DNA of 64,000 nt from positions 14,259 to 78,258 of the forward strand of contig CAUBDX010000009.1 in NCBI GenBank assembly GCA_958434805.1, read 5' to 3'. The notes below the pieces were generated by a model. That model saw nothing but the letters and a program-made list of their open reading frames with translations. It searched no databases and was not told where the DNA came from. This document shows, in pieces, positions 9,092 to 18,531 of this stretch (position 1 is the first letter of the stretch; each line of letters starts with the position of its first letter). A program made the translations under genes and the position numbers. This DNA is from an uncultured Phocaeicola sp. (GTDB lineage: Bacteria; Bacteroidota; Bacteroidia; Bacteroidales; Bacteroidaceae).

Positions 9092-11818
9092 TTATCCTCT
9101 GCGTTTCAAGAAATCCGTAGGACTTTCTCCGAAATATTCCTTGTAACACTTGGTAAAATAAGAAGGAGATGTAAAACCTACCTCATACGTTATCTCGGAT
9201 ATGGTTTTCTCAGAAGAAGCCAACAAAGAAGCAGCTTTCTTTAATCTGGCAATACGCACCAGTTCATTGGGAGAATAATTGGTAAGTGCCTTAATCTTAC
9301 GATAAAGCTGCACCCTGCTTAATCCCATCTTACTGCCTAATTCTTCCACACTTAACTCAGAATCTGTCAAATTTGCTTCTATCAGCTCTCTGAAGCGCTC
9401 CACAAATCCTTTATCCACCTCGCTTACAGACTCTTTAGACAAAGTAATCTTATCTCCGAAAAACTGTTTCAACCGCTTATGGTTATCAATCAGATTCCGA
9501 AGACGCACCAGTAACAATTTGGAATTAAAAGGTTTGGAAATATAAGAATCCGCTCCACATTCAAACCCCTGTATCCGCTGTTCATCCAAAGAACAGGCAG
9601 TAAGCAACATCACCGGAATATGAGAAGTCTGTAATTCCATTTTCAGCTTCCTGCAACATTCCAATCCGTCCATCACCGGCATCATCACATCACAGATAAT
9701 GGCATCAGGCACATATTTCATAGCTTTCTTTAATCCGGCATGTCCGTCGGCAGCCTCTATCACCGTATATTCCTCTTTCAATAATGATTTCACATAGCCA
9801 CGTACATCCGCATTATCGTCAATTATCAAGATGCATTCCTTATTCTCATCCGGAAGCCTTTCTTCTGTTTCCGTTTCCTCCAATTCCTCCACCACCGTCG
9901 GCTGTGTAGTGTGCGGTTCCTGTATCCGATCTACAGACTGCCCCTCCACTATCTCCATAGGAATATCCACCGTAAACACTGTTCCTTTTCCTTCCACACT
10001 GTCCACCGTTATCACCCCGCCGTGCAACTCGACAAAAGCCTTTGCCAAAGCAAGACCAATACCTGAGCCCGCATGGTTCACATCCATCTGATAAAAGCGG
10101 TCGAAAATATGCCGGATGTGCCGGACAGAGATTCCCGAACCGGTATCAGCAACTACCAGACGGACATATCTTCTATTTTCCTCCTTTATTAAAGTAGAAA
10201 GTGTGACAGTGATAGTTCCATTCTCCGGGGTAAACTTAAACGCATTGGACAATAAATTAAAATAGACACGTTCCATCTTTTCGGCATCCAACGCCATCAG
10301 ACAGTCTGTCCGGTCATCGTCCACGTCCAGAACAAAATGGATATGCTTTCTCAAAGCCAATGTTTGAAATGCATGGCTCCATTCCTGTAATTGCGCACGC
10401 AGGTCCATATTGGTTCTCACCAACTCCAGTTTACCATTTTCATACTTACGGAAATCAAGAATCTGGTTGACCAGCCTCAACAGAATATTCACATTCTTAT
10501 GTACCACTTTCAATAAGGATCGTTGCTTAGAGGTCAAGTCTTTATCCTCTAAAAGCTGTTCCACCGGATCGGCAACCAAAGTAAGCGGAGTACGGAAATC
10601 ATGAGAAACATTCGTAAAGAAGACCAGCTTGGCATGAGTCGCCTCTTCCAACTGCTTGGAGAGGCTGATCAGTTGGTCGCGTTGTTCCTCCAATTGTTTC
10701 TTTTGGCGGGATAACTCCATGTTCATCCGGTTCTTTGTCCAATACGCACGGACGATGATCGCCAATAAGGCAGCAAACAGTAACAGGATAATCAGACATG
10801 CATACAGAAACATGGTCTGGGCAGAGTATCTTGACCAATATTCGTCCACCTGATTATTCAGCCGTTCTATCTTTCCGTCCTGTTCGGCAATGTGGTCTGT
10901 CTGCAACTGCATGACACGGGCATTCGTTTTATCAACAAGGGCTGTTGATAACTTAGTATCCCGTTCATACGGACGCTTCTCCAAAATATCCATCGCCACC
11001 TGCATCACTTTATCTCCTCCGGTAGGGTAAATAAAAGTGGCATCCAACACCCCTTCCAGTACCTGCTCCACTCCATACCCCTTGCCAGGCAACGCATCAA
11101 TACCGACAAACAACATTTCCTTTTCCAACTGTCGCTGTCTGGCCGACAAATAAGCCCCGACAGCCATGCGGTCATTTTGGGCAAAAACCAGATTTATACC
11201 CTTATTGTCTTGAAGTATGGAATCCATTTTCTCCCCAGCCACACTTTGCAGCCAGGCTCCGTCCACGCTGGCGGCAATTTCTATTCCAGGCTCTGCCTTC
11301 AAGGCATCCGCCAATCCTCTATGACGCTCCATAGCCGGAGTGGAACCTTCCAGTCCCGTTATCTCCAAAATCTTCCCTTTTCCACCCAAACGGTTCACAA
11401 TATATTGTCCCACATCTTTGCCAATCTCACAATTATCAGCGCCCACAAAAGCCGTATAACGGTCCGACAAAATCTTACGGTCAATTACCACAACAGGTAT
11501 TCCCAGCCCGTATGCCTTCTCCACAACAGGAGTGACAGCCGCCGCCTCATTCGGAGCGACAATCAATAAATCAACTTTCCTGTCAATAAAATAGTTGATA
11601 TCTTCTATCTGATTCCGGTTATTATCTTTCGCGGTACGGATCTCCACCTCCACCCCATCATAAAACAAGGCTTCACGTACAATTTCATGATTCATTTTAT
11701 GCCGCCATTCGTCATCACTACATTGTGAAACACCAATGTAATAGCGCGTATGTTTCTGACTGCACGATGTCAGAATTCCCATAAGGCATAAAATCAAAAA
11801 CAAAAGATGTTTTTTCAT
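9092..11818 (-). CDS. Hybrid two-component sensor-regulator with periplasmic sugar-binding domain (fructose-type HTCS)
   Basis: This 908-residue single-chain regulator spans the inner membrane. In order: a lipoprotein-like signal (GILTSC, Cys19); a LacI/ribose-binding-type periplasmic domain, about 25-300; a membrane helix, about 336-357; a coiled coil; a histidine kinase domain with SHDFRTPL (His406); an ATPase domain; a receiver domain with IIDDNADVRG and CDVMMPVMDG, about 660-780; and an AraC-type DNA-binding domain at the C-terminus. The layout matches the fructose-sensing regulator BT1754 of B. thetaiotaomicron. The frame is open to 11983, but that part contains the promoter and a terminator, so the ATG at 11818 is chosen. 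The neighbouring fructan genes are its likely targets. Confidence 0.93.
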   Translation of the reverse strand: MKKHLLFLILCLMGILTSCSQKHTRYYIGVSQCSDDEWRHKMNHEIVREALFYDGVEVEIRTAKDNNRNQIEDINYFIDRKVDLLIVAPNEAAAVTPVVEKAYGLGIPVVVIDRKILSDRYTAFVGADNCEIGKDVGQYIVNRLGGKGKILEITGLEGSTPAMERHRGLADALKAEPGIEIAASVDGAWLQSVAGEKMDSILQDNKGINLVFAQNDRMAVGAYLSARQRQLEKEMLFVGIDALPGKGYGVEQVLEGVLDATFIYPTGGDKVMQVAMDILEKRPYERDTKLSTALVDKTNARVMQLQTDHIAEQDGKIERLNNQVDEYWSRYSAQTMFLYACLIILLLFAALLAIIVRAYWTKNRMNMELSRQKKQLEEQRDQLISLSKQLEEATHAKLVFFTNVSHDFRTPLTLVADPVEQLLEDKDLTSKQRSLLKVVHKNVNILLRLVNQILDFRKYENGKLELVRTNMDLRAQLQEWSHAFQTLALRKHIHFVLDVDDDRTDCLMALDAEKMERVYFNLLSNAFKFTPENGTITVTLSTLIKEENRRYVRLVVADTGSGISVRHIRHIFDRFYQMDVNHAGSGIGLALAKAFVELHGGVITVDSVEGKGTVFTVDIPMEIVEGQSVDRIQEPHTTQPTVVEELEETETEERLPDENKECILIIDDNADVRGYVKSLLKEEYTVIEAADGHAGLKKAMKYVPDAIICDVMMPVMDGLECCRKLKMELQTSHIPVMLLTACSLDEQRIQGFECGADSYISKPFNSKLLLVRLRNLIDNHKRLKQFFGDKITLSKESVSEVDKGFVERFRELIEANLTDSELSVEELGSKMGLSRVQLYRKIKALTNYSPNELVRIARLKKAASLLASSEKTISEITYEVGFTSPSYFTKCYKEYFGESPTDFLKRRG

Positions 11819-11842
11819 GTTCCTCAAGGTATTTATAGATAA

Positions 11843-11850
11843 CAAAGATA
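11843..11850 (-). promoter_or_regulatory. -7 box of the hybrid sensor-regulator promoter
   Basis: The reverse strand reads TATCTTTG, 24 bp upstream of the chosen start. It supports separate transcription from the fructokinase operon, which ends at the terminator just upstream. Confidence 0.65.
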
Positions 11851-11902
11851 AAAGGTAACCGCTAATAAAACAAACATCTGCAAGAGAAAGTAAAAAAAGG
11901 AC

Positions 11903-11952
11903 ATCGCGAAGAACCTGATTACATCTATTTGTATTTACAGGTTCTTCGCGAT
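11903..11952 (-). terminator. Strong terminator of the fructan utilisation operon
   Basis: Perfect 15-bp arms ATCGCGAAGAACCTG (11903-11917) and its complement (11938-11952) enclose a 20-nt loop. On the reverse strand the stem is followed by GTCCTTTTTTTA. It lies 60 bp past the fructokinase stop and separates that operon from the regulator gene. Confidence 0.9.
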
Positions 11953-12012
11953 ACAGCCTCAGACAATATGATTTCCAATCCAATTTGAATGAGTATCCGC
12001 AACCATTAAAAT

Positions 12013-12900
12013 TTAAATCAACTCATTCTTTAAACGAGCCGGCAACTCAGGCATAGCCCCGTTTTGCGTACATACGTATGCAGAAACCTCAACAGCCAGT
12101 TTATGCGCCTCGGCAACCGGCTTTCCCTTCAAAATAGCAGCTACAAAAGTCGCCGTGAACGAATCGCCCGCACCTACCGTATCGGCCACCTCCACCTTCG
12201 GAGTTTCTACAAATGAAATCTCACCCGGAGTAAAGACATAACTGCCATTGACACCACACGTTAAAATCAACATCTTCAGATTATATTTCGCCAACAGAAT
12301 CCAGCATTTATCCTGCAAGTCTATGCCGGGATAACCGAACATACGGCTCACAGTGACCAACTCCTCGTCATTAATCTTTAAAATATTACATTTTTTCATC
12401 GAGTTGCAAAGAATCTCCTTCGTATAGAAACCTTGGCGCAAATTCACATCGAAAATTTTACATTGTCCTTCTCCTTCGGGCATCACATCCAGAAAACGGT
12501 TGATTGTTTCCCTTGAAACCACACTACGCTGTGCCAACGAGCCGAAGCATACGGAACGGGTATTCTTTGCCAACTCTTCCAAAGCAGGTGTAAAAGGTAT
12601 ATTATCCCAAGCCACCCCTTCTTTTATATCATACATAGGTACCCCATTAGGGTCCAGTTCCACCTGTACGGTTCCTGTGGGATAAGGCACTTTCTCTATC
12701 TGATACTTCAAGTTCTTGCCATCAAAATTCTCAAGTATCTCATTACCCAGCTTGTCATCGCCAATCGCACTGACCACCCGGCTGTCAAAACCGAATTGTG
12801 ACACATGATAAGCGAAGTTTGCCGGAGCACCACCAATTTTCTTTCCTTCGGGCAGCACATCCCATAGTGCCTCACCCATTCCTACGATGATTTGATTCAT
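12013..12900 (-). CDS. PfkB-family fructokinase
   Basis: This 295-residue cytoplasmic kinase phosphorylates a sugar with ATP, here most likely fructose to fructose 6-phosphate. PfkB signature 1 is seen as GGAPANFAYHVSQFG near residue 23, and signature 2 as DTVGAGDSFTATF near residue 240, with the catalytic Asp in GAGD. The gene follows the MFS transporter by 27 bp and is the last gene before a strong terminator. Together with the GH32 enzyme and the transporter it completes a path from fructan outside the cell to a glycolytic intermediate inside. Fructose as substrate comes from context and family resemblance. Confidence 0.93.
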   Translation of the reverse strand: MNQIIVGMGEALWDVLPEGKKIGGAPANFAYHVSQFGFDSRVVSAIGDDKLGNEILENFDGKNLKYQIEKVPYPTGTVQVELDPNGVPMYDIKEGVAWDNIPFTPALEELAKNTRSVCFGSLAQRSVVSRETINRFLDVMPEGEGQCKIFDVNLRQGFYTKEILCNSMKKCNILKINDEELVTVSRMFGYPGIDLQDKCWILLAKYNLKMLILTCGVNGSYVFTPGEISFVETPKVEVADTVGAGDSFTATFVAAILKGKPVAEAHKLAVEVSAYVCTQNGAMPELPARLKNELI

Positions 12901-12927
12901 GATATTATTTACTGTTTACAATTAAAA

Positions 12928-14088
12928 TCATTTCTTTATTTTCAAGGTATACATCAACAAATAGATAACTCCGACAGTCATCACCGCCACAGCGCCACTC
13001 TGCCCCATGGCATCACTGGCAACTCCCATGGCCAACGGAAATACCGTACCGCCGAACAGCCCCATAATCATCAATCCGGAAACTTCATTTTTCTTTTCGG
13101 GCATGGCAAACAATGCCTGTGAGAATATAATAGAAAACACATTGGAGTTACCGAAACCAATCATGGCAATGCAAATATAAATAATTGTTTCCGAATGGAA
13201 TATAAATAATCCCACCATTGCCAGCAACATGAACACGACACTGAGAGCAAAGAAAGACTTTGCAGAAGCCTTTTGCAAGATAAAGGCTCCGAGGAAGCAA
13301 CCCACCGTACGGAAAATAAAATAAAGACTTGTTGCAAAACCGGCCTCAGCCAATGTCATATCCAAACGCTCCATCAAGATTTTAGGAGCCGTTGTATTCG
13401 TACCGACATCAATACCGACATGGCACATGATCCCAATGAAAGACAAGAGAATAAACGGTTTTCCCAACAAGGAAAAGCACGCTTTGAAGCCGGACGCTTT
13501 ATCGGGTTTCTCTTCCTCAATAGGGGTCAGCCCCAACAACACGATGGCAAAAACGGCTATCACCATATAAACAGGAAATAATACCCGCCAGCCAAGCCCG
13601 AAAGTAGGAATAGCCTGCATCGCTCCCCACATGGCAATGTAAGGGGCAAGAAAGGAAGCAATAGCTTTTACAAACTGACCGAAAGTCAATGTACTTGCCA
13701 ACTTTTCCCCCGCAATAATATTACTCAGCAACGGATTCAAAGAGGTTTGCATCAACGCATTACCGATACCCAGTAAAGAGAAAGAAATCAACATAAGCGT
13801 ATAGCCGTCACCGAATATAGGGAGCAGCAAAGAGGCAAAAGTGACAATCAGACTCAGAAGAACTGTCTTCTTACGCCCTATCTTATTCATCAGAATACCT
13901 GTAGGTACGGAGAAAATCAGGAACCAGAAGAAGACCAAGGAAGGAAATATATTGGCTTGAGAGTCTGTCAGATCCAGATCCGCTTTTACATAATTCGATG
14001 CAATCCCCACCAGGTCTACAAATCCCATGGCGAAGAAACACAGCATCACCGGAATTAATTTGGCATACAGATTTTTATTGCTATTCAT
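12928..14088 (-). CDS. MFS sugar transporter (probable fructose importer)
   Basis: This 386-residue protein has about twelve membrane helices and the general form of the FucP/GlcP major facilitator branch. The loop between helices 2 and 3 carries MNKIGRKKTVLL, the family A motif. It lies 15 bp downstream of the GH32 gene and 27 bp upstream of fructokinase, so it is the inner-membrane importer of the operon. Fructose or a short fructo-oligosaccharide is the likely substrate, by analogy with the B. thetaiotaomicron levan locus transporter BT1758. The ligand itself is not provable from sequence. Confidence 0.9.
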   Translation of the reverse strand: MNSNKNLYAKLIPVMLCFFAMGFVDLVGIASNYVKADLDLTDSQANIFPSLVFFWFLIFSVPTGILMNKIGRKKTVLLSLIVTFASLLLPIFGDGYTLMLISFSLLGIGNALMQTSLNPLLSNIIAGEKLASTLTFGQFVKAIASFLAPYIAMWGAMQAIPTFGLGWRVLFPVYMVIAVFAIVLLGLTPIEEEKPDKASGFKACFSLLGKPFILLSFIGIMCHVGIDVGTNTTAPKILMERLDMTLAEAGFATSLYFIFRTVGCFLGAFILQKASAKSFFALSVVFMLLAMVGLFIFHSETIIYICIAMIGFGNSNVFSIIFSQALFAMPEKKNEVSGLMIMGLFGGTVFPLAMGVASDAMGQSGAVAVMTVGVIYLLMYTLKIKK

Positions 14089-14103
14089 GGCTTTATACTT
14101 AGT

Positions 14104-15987
14104 TTACAAACCTAACTTATATATTGTGAAATTTGAAATCTTCATCTCTCCTCCTTTACTATAAAAACGCAAAGAGTTATAAGGTTCATTCGGGAATACC
14201 AGATTAGTCATGGCAACGCGGCCACCGTCAACAAACAACTCCACACTTCCATTATCCACAAAAACTTGAATTTTATGTGCCTTCGCGGTGTTTATCGGAG
14301 CCCAAGTGCCCAAAGCAAAATCATTTTTATAATTCACCGTAACCTCTTTATAACGAGCATAACTTTCTTCGGTATCCAAATCATGCGGTTTTACCTTCTT
14401 GCCAAAATCTACAATACCACTTTCCGCACGGTCCATTACCACACGTCCCTCCGAAGCGTCCAAATAAATCTTCACCTTCTCACCCAAACTGTTCAGCAAT
14501 TCAAAACCAGCCTCTTTACCAGCCGACACCAGTTGCAATTCCAGTTCAAAAGCGCCGTCGTTATTTTCAAAAAGTGTTTCTAAACGCTTCTCGCCATTTA
14601 CTGTAAAATCATCCAGCTTTTTAGAATCTTTCCGCAAGTGCTCCGTTTCCTTTACCGGTGCGGCACTCAGATAAAGCTGTTTGTCTTCTCCCGTATACAG
14701 ACTCAGCTCACGCGGCAAAGCATTGGCACTGCGGAACTGTTGTATAGGAGTATAGTTAGCATACTGCCAGTTGCTCATCCAAGGTACGGCAATGACACGG
14801 TCGCCGGTATTCGAGAAACAAACAGTGGCATAATGGTCTTTTCCCCAGTCGAGCCATTTCACCACCTCGGGTTTCGTATCACATACAAACTGATGCCCGT
14901 CAAAGTCTCCTGTAAAATACATCGTACCGCTGCCTCCATAGACAAATCCCGGATTGATATTGACAATCATCACCCATTTCATCCTGGTCCGGTCACCATC
15001 TACAGGCAGTTGGATGAAATCCGGACATTCGAACTGATTGGGCTGAGGACCAAATCCTTCTCCAAACTCACTCATGTATTCCCATTGCTTCAAGTTGGCA
15101 GATGAATAAAAACGCATATTCTTGTCCGCACTGACAATCATAATCCATTTCTGTTCGGGTTCATACCAAAAGACCTTCGGGTCACGGAAATTCTGTAGTC
15201 CGTCAAACGGAGTAAGAACCGGATTCTGTTCATACTTCGTATAAGTACGCCCGTTGTCCGTACTGTATGCCATACTTTGCACCTGGCTCTGCCCACCGGG
15301 TATATTACGGTGCGAAGTATAAAAAGCGACAATTGTATTTTCACCGTAGCCTGCGCTGTTATGTTTATCCACAATGGCACTTCCCGAAAAGATATGCCCC
15401 AATGTATCACGGGCAATCGCCGGGTCAAGATGCTCCCAATGAACCAAATCCTTGCTCACGGAATGTCCCCAGTGCATATTTCCCCATACGGAGCCGTATG
15501 GATTATATTGAAAATAAAGGTGATATTCACCGTCTTTATAAACCAGTCCGTTGGCATCATTCATCCAGCCATAAAGCGGAGTGTGATGATAAACCGGACG
15601 GAACTTATCCCTGTTTGCCGTATCAAATGTATCCGAAACCCGGATGCTGTCCCAACACAGCGCATCTGCCGCCACCTTCTTTATAATGACAGTAGCTTCC
15701 TCACTTCCCTGAGGCAAGGCAAACGGAACATAATATTCAACGCTGTCTGTAGCCAGACGCACATCCATATCGGTATCTGCGGGGCTCCCAGTATCCAGCC
15801 TTACCAGTCCTTCCTTGCTGCTCTCCTGAATCGGAAGCAACAAATATTTAGCGGGACGGACAATATGTACGATTGTCACCGTATCTCCCTGATGTTCGAA
15901 AACCAGGTCATTTTTTTGTGACTGACAAGAAACAGCGCCTCCTGTAAAGGCTAAACCTAATGCAAGGTTAACAAGATTTGTTTTCAT
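14104..15987 (-). CDS. GH32 fructan hydrolase lipoprotein (levanase/inulinase/invertase family)
   Basis: This 627-residue lipoprotein (lipobox GAVSC, Cys21) cleaves beta-fructosyl bonds. An extra N-terminal beta domain of about 100 residues precedes the five-bladed propeller. The nucleophile motif is WMNDANG (Asp144; many relatives have WMNDPNG), the transition-state stabiliser motif is RDP at 268-270, and the acid/base Glu320 is in FECPDF. The C-terminal beta-sandwich runs from about 480 to the end. The frame is open to 16080, but the ATG at 15987 starts the signal peptide and leaves room for the promoter. It heads the operon with transporter and fructokinase. Whether it is exo- or endo-acting cannot be told. 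Confidence 0.95.
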   Translation of the reverse strand: MKTNLVNLALGLAFTGGAVSCQSQKNDLVFEHQGDTVTIVHIVRPAKYLLLPIQESSKEGLVRLDTGSPADTDMDVRLATDSVEYYVPFALPQGSEEATVIIKKVAADALCWDSIRVSDTFDTANRDKFRPVYHHTPLYGWMNDANGLVYKDGEYHLYFQYNPYGSVWGNMHWGHSVSKDLVHWEHLDPAIARDTLGHIFSGSAIVDKHNSAGYGENTIVAFYTSHRNIPGGQSQVQSMAYSTDNGRTYTKYEQNPVLTPFDGLQNFRDPKVFWYEPEQKWIMIVSADKNMRFYSSANLKQWEYMSEFGEGFGPQPNQFECPDFIQLPVDGDRTRMKWVMIVNINPGFVYGGSGTMYFTGDFDGHQFVCDTKPEVVKWLDWGKDHYATVCFSNTGDRVIAVPWMSNWQYANYTPIQQFRSANALPRELSLYTGEDKQLYLSAAPVKETEHLRKDSKKLDDFTVNGEKRLETLFENNDGAFELELQLVSAGKEAGFELLNSLGEKVKIYLDASEGRVVMDRAESGIVDFGKKVKPHDLDTEESYARYKEVTVNYKNDFALGTWAPINTAKAHKIQVFVDNGSVELFVDGGRVAMTNLVFPNEPYNSLRFYSKGGEMKISNFTIYKLGL

Positions 15988-16034
15988 GAAGTATAGGATA
16001 TTAAAAGTTTTGTTTGATTGTTTTTCGTTATCGG

Positions 16035-16042
16035 CAAAGTTA
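16035..16042 (-). promoter_or_regulatory. -7 box of the GH32 operon promoter
   Basis: The reverse strand reads TAACTTTG, 48 bp upstream of the GH32 start. No TTTG -33 element is seen; instead the palindrome at 16064-16079 sits where an activator would touch RNA polymerase. Confidence 0.7.
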
Positions 16043-16063
16043 ACGGAAACCTGCCTTACCGGC

Positions 16064-16079
16064 TGAAACATTTGTTTCA
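16064..16079. promoter_or_regulatory. Candidate activator site (16-bp palindrome) of the GH32 promoter
   Basis: TGAAACATTTGTTTCA has perfect 7-bp arms around TT. It is separated by 21 bp from the -7 box. A 14/16 match occurs with the same 21-bp gap at the promoter of the receptor-like gene (18516-18531). This is the expected layout for a hybrid two-component AraC-type activator. Confidence 0.7.
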
Positions 16080-16135
16080 TTCTTATGTATAAATGTTACT
16101 TTTCCACCATAAAGAAGAATTAAATCCCTCTTGAA

Positions 16136-18454
16136 TCAGAATGTTATTTTCGCCGCAAATTCTACGGTGAACGGACGGATATAGCTGCCTGCCATCCATG
16201 CGCCGTTATATGCCGCCGCATTCTCCTTATCTACCAGCTCGGCTCCCGAAATACTTCCTTTCGCCCCGGTCTGGTTCAAGAAGTTTATCACAGTTCCGCT
16301 TAAGGACAGATGTTTGTTCACATTCCAGTTTATTCCACCGAATGTTTCCCAACGGCCGTTGAAATAATAAGCATTTTTAATATTTGCATACGTCTTGCTG
16401 AAGTAACGGAAACTGGCCCATACCTTCAAGTCTTTGGTAATGTTGTAACTAGGGTCCAGCTCAATCAGCACCTTCGGAATTTCGGTAACGATATTGCCGG
16501 TAGCATTGATACCCGATGTTGTCCCGTCACTAAAGGTCACTCCCGTTTCATACTTCTTATACTTCGGGCTTTGGTAAGTGAACAGGAAGTGGAAATCAAA
16601 TCCTTTGAAAGGTTTCACCACCGCATCCGTCGTCCACCCTATTGTTTCAATATCATAACTCAATGCAGCCGCCTTAATATCCTTATCATTATTCGGATTA
16701 ATCAGATTCAAGGTAGAGTTGTTGTTAGTCTTGGCAATGTAACTGAACAGTGAGGTCAGACTAATCCAGTCATTATTGAAATAAATACCCGCACGCCCCA
16801 ACGGAATCGTAATCTTATCTACATTCGGCATCTCGGCAGGAGCAAAGTTCGACATATTCGGCCGCTGGGTATTGTAGGTGAAATCGGCGGTAAAGCCAAA
16901 CTGCTTTGTCATTTTATAAGTGGCGGCAGCCGTGAAAGCCATGTTCAGCCAGTTGTAACTGAAATAACGGGGAGCTATCTTCGTACCATCGGCTGCAACT
17001 GCCCCGATATGATAACCGGCAAAGCGGCCTACCGGATTGCCTTCGGCATTATATACCGCCAGGTTCTTTCCTGCCAGACGCTGGTACTCGAAGCGTGCGC
17101 CATAATACACATTCCATTTATCGGTGATGTCCCAGTCGTGAGTAGCATAAAGAGCCAGTTTGTTTTCATGTCCTTTGTAATATTCGGAAGCATTCTGGTT
17201 CAGATTATAATAAGGAGTGTTTCCGTAATGATGAATATCCTTCGTATCGGCGCTGTACAACATTTGGGGATATTCTTCCACCGTATGGTCATACATGGTA
17301 GTGTTCGAAGCATAGTCCACATCATAATACCATTCGTTCACCCCCACACGCCAAGTCATATCATCATACTTCCGCGACAACTCGGTGGTAAAGAAGAACT
17401 CATCTATATTCCCCCGGTTGAAACAGGACATGCGGCTCTGTACATATCCCTCATAAGGATTCAATGTTCCATCCAGTCCTTTGGTGCTATAGCCGTCGGC
17501 TCCTACTTTCTGCTCCATAGACATCGGAGTCTGGTACAGATAGGAACCCAAAGCATGGTCATACTTCATATTGATTTTCCACTCCAACCCGTTATCCCAC
17601 CGGTAACGGTTCAGAACCGTCAACTGATTTCCTTTACTGGCCGTAGCATCATACAGACTGATCTTTTTCATCTCGCCGGTACGCATGTCCATATAAACCA
17701 TATCCGATACATTGGGCAGATAAGAAGAAGTCCCCAGTCCGAAACCGGGAATTTCCTTCACACTCCCATCGCCTACATAAATAAATGGTGCACCGGTGGT
17801 AGCATTGGACAACCAATGGCTGTTGCTGTAATGGTAGATGGCAGAGAGCTGTCCACGTCCTTCATTGTAGAACTTGGTCAAGGCAAACTTATAGATCTGA
17901 GTCCGGTCCTGATATTGCGCAAAACGCAGTTTGAACGAACCCGGATCAAAATTCTGATAGATGCTGCCGCTGTAAAACCAATCTTTTCCGATGCTTCCAT
18001 TCAGATTGAAGTCAAATTGCTGTTTACCGAAATGATTGGTGCCGTAGTTCAGCACACCATTCATTTTCTTCTCTTTATCCAAGCCGAGTTCCGTAAACGA
18101 ATTGACAGCATAACCTATATTACCGGTAGTAATCGCTGTTTCGGAAATCTTCAGCAATCCGGTATGTCCCAAGCTGCTGTCTCCGCGCCAATGCGTGTTT
18201 ACATTATGAGGATTCGAATTATATACCACAGGCAGACCATTTTCGAGTACATTCACATCACCACCGGGCAGACCGATAGAGATTTCACGAGGACCATTGG
18301 CACTAGCCGCATTCAACATGACATTGCGATTGCCTTCCTCTTTCGAATCAGAGGACACTTTGGTAGAATCTTGTTGTGCATAACCATTCAAGCAAGCGGC
18401 GGCAAGTAAAATAATGACCGCGCCCATCCGGTTCTTTTGCTGATTTTTGTTCAT
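16136..18454 (-). CDS. TonB-dependent-receptor-like outer membrane protein of the fructan locus
   Basis: This 772-residue protein starts with a signal peptide (MNKNQQKNRMGAVIILLAAA, cleavage near GYAQQ). A compact plug-like region (about residues 45-130) contains REISIGLPGGDVNVLENGLP, and the remainder is rich in aromatic beta-strand pairs, ending in EFAAKITF with a terminal Phe as in outer-membrane barrels. The N-terminal carboxypeptidase-like extension and STN domain of SusC proteins are missing, and no SusD gene is adjacent. It has its own promoter and a candidate operator shared with the GH32 operon. It probably lets fructo-oligosaccharides or sucrose across the outer membrane. The ATG at 18454 is preferred over 18523, which would include the promoter. 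Confidence 0.82.
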   Translation of the reverse strand: MNKNQQKNRMGAVIILLAAACLNGYAQQDSTKVSSDSKEEGNRNVMLNAASANGPREISIGLPGGDVNVLENGLPVVYNSNPHNVNTHWRGDSSLGHTGLLKISETAITTGNIGYAVNSFTELGLDKEKKMNGVLNYGTNHFGKQQFDFNLNGSIGKDWFYSGSIYQNFDPGSFKLRFAQYQDRTQIYKFALTKFYNEGRGQLSAIYHYSNSHWLSNATTGAPFIYVGDGSVKEIPGFGLGTSSYLPNVSDMVYMDMRTGEMKKISLYDATASKGNQLTVLNRYRWDNGLEWKINMKYDHALGSYLYQTPMSMEQKVGADGYSTKGLDGTLNPYEGYVQSRMSCFNRGNIDEFFFTTELSRKYDDMTWRVGVNEWYYDVDYASNTTMYDHTVEEYPQMLYSADTKDIHHYGNTPYYNLNQNASEYYKGHENKLALYATHDWDITDKWNVYYGARFEYQRLAGKNLAVYNAEGNPVGRFAGYHIGAVAADGTKIAPRYFSYNWLNMAFTAAATYKMTKQFGFTADFTYNTQRPNMSNFAPAEMPNVDKITIPLGRAGIYFNNDWISLTSLFSYIAKTNNNSTLNLINPNNDKDIKAAALSYDIETIGWTTDAVVKPFKGFDFHFLFTYQSPKYKKYETGVTFSDGTTSGINATGNIVTEIPKVLIELDPSYNITKDLKVWASFRYFSKTYANIKNAYYFNGRWETFGGINWNVNKHLSLSGTVINFLNQTGAKGSISGAELVDKENAAAYNGAWMAGSYIRPFTVEFAAKITF

Positions 18455-18486
18455 AGCATTAAATGTTTTTAGAAGTTTTTCTGAGG

Positions 18487-18494
18487 CAAAGGTA
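18487..18494 (-). promoter_or_regulatory. -7 box of the receptor-like gene promoter
   Basis: The reverse strand reads TACCTTTG, 33 bp upstream of the chosen start. Confidence 0.7.
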
Positions 18495-18515
18495 GGGGAC
18501 AGCCGGCAACCTCTA

Positions 18516-18531
18516 TAAAACATTTGTTACA
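18516..18531. promoter_or_regulatory. Candidate activator site matching the GH32 promoter palindrome
   Basis: TAAAACATTTGTTACA matches the GH32 promoter palindrome at 14 of 16 positions and lies at the identical 21-bp gap from the -7 box. A further half-site TGTTTCA is at 18546-18552. Confidence 0.65.

Noticed and set aside
11819..11983. N-terminal extension of the hybrid sensor-regulator
   Set aside because: It would place coding sequence over a terminator and a promoter box and in front of a clear lipoprotein signal.
17009..18409. 466-codon forward-strand open frame
   Set aside because: It lies opposite the receptor-like gene, whose signal peptide, promoter and barrel pattern are convincing. 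The forward frame has no recognised motif or start context and is a shadow of biased codon use.
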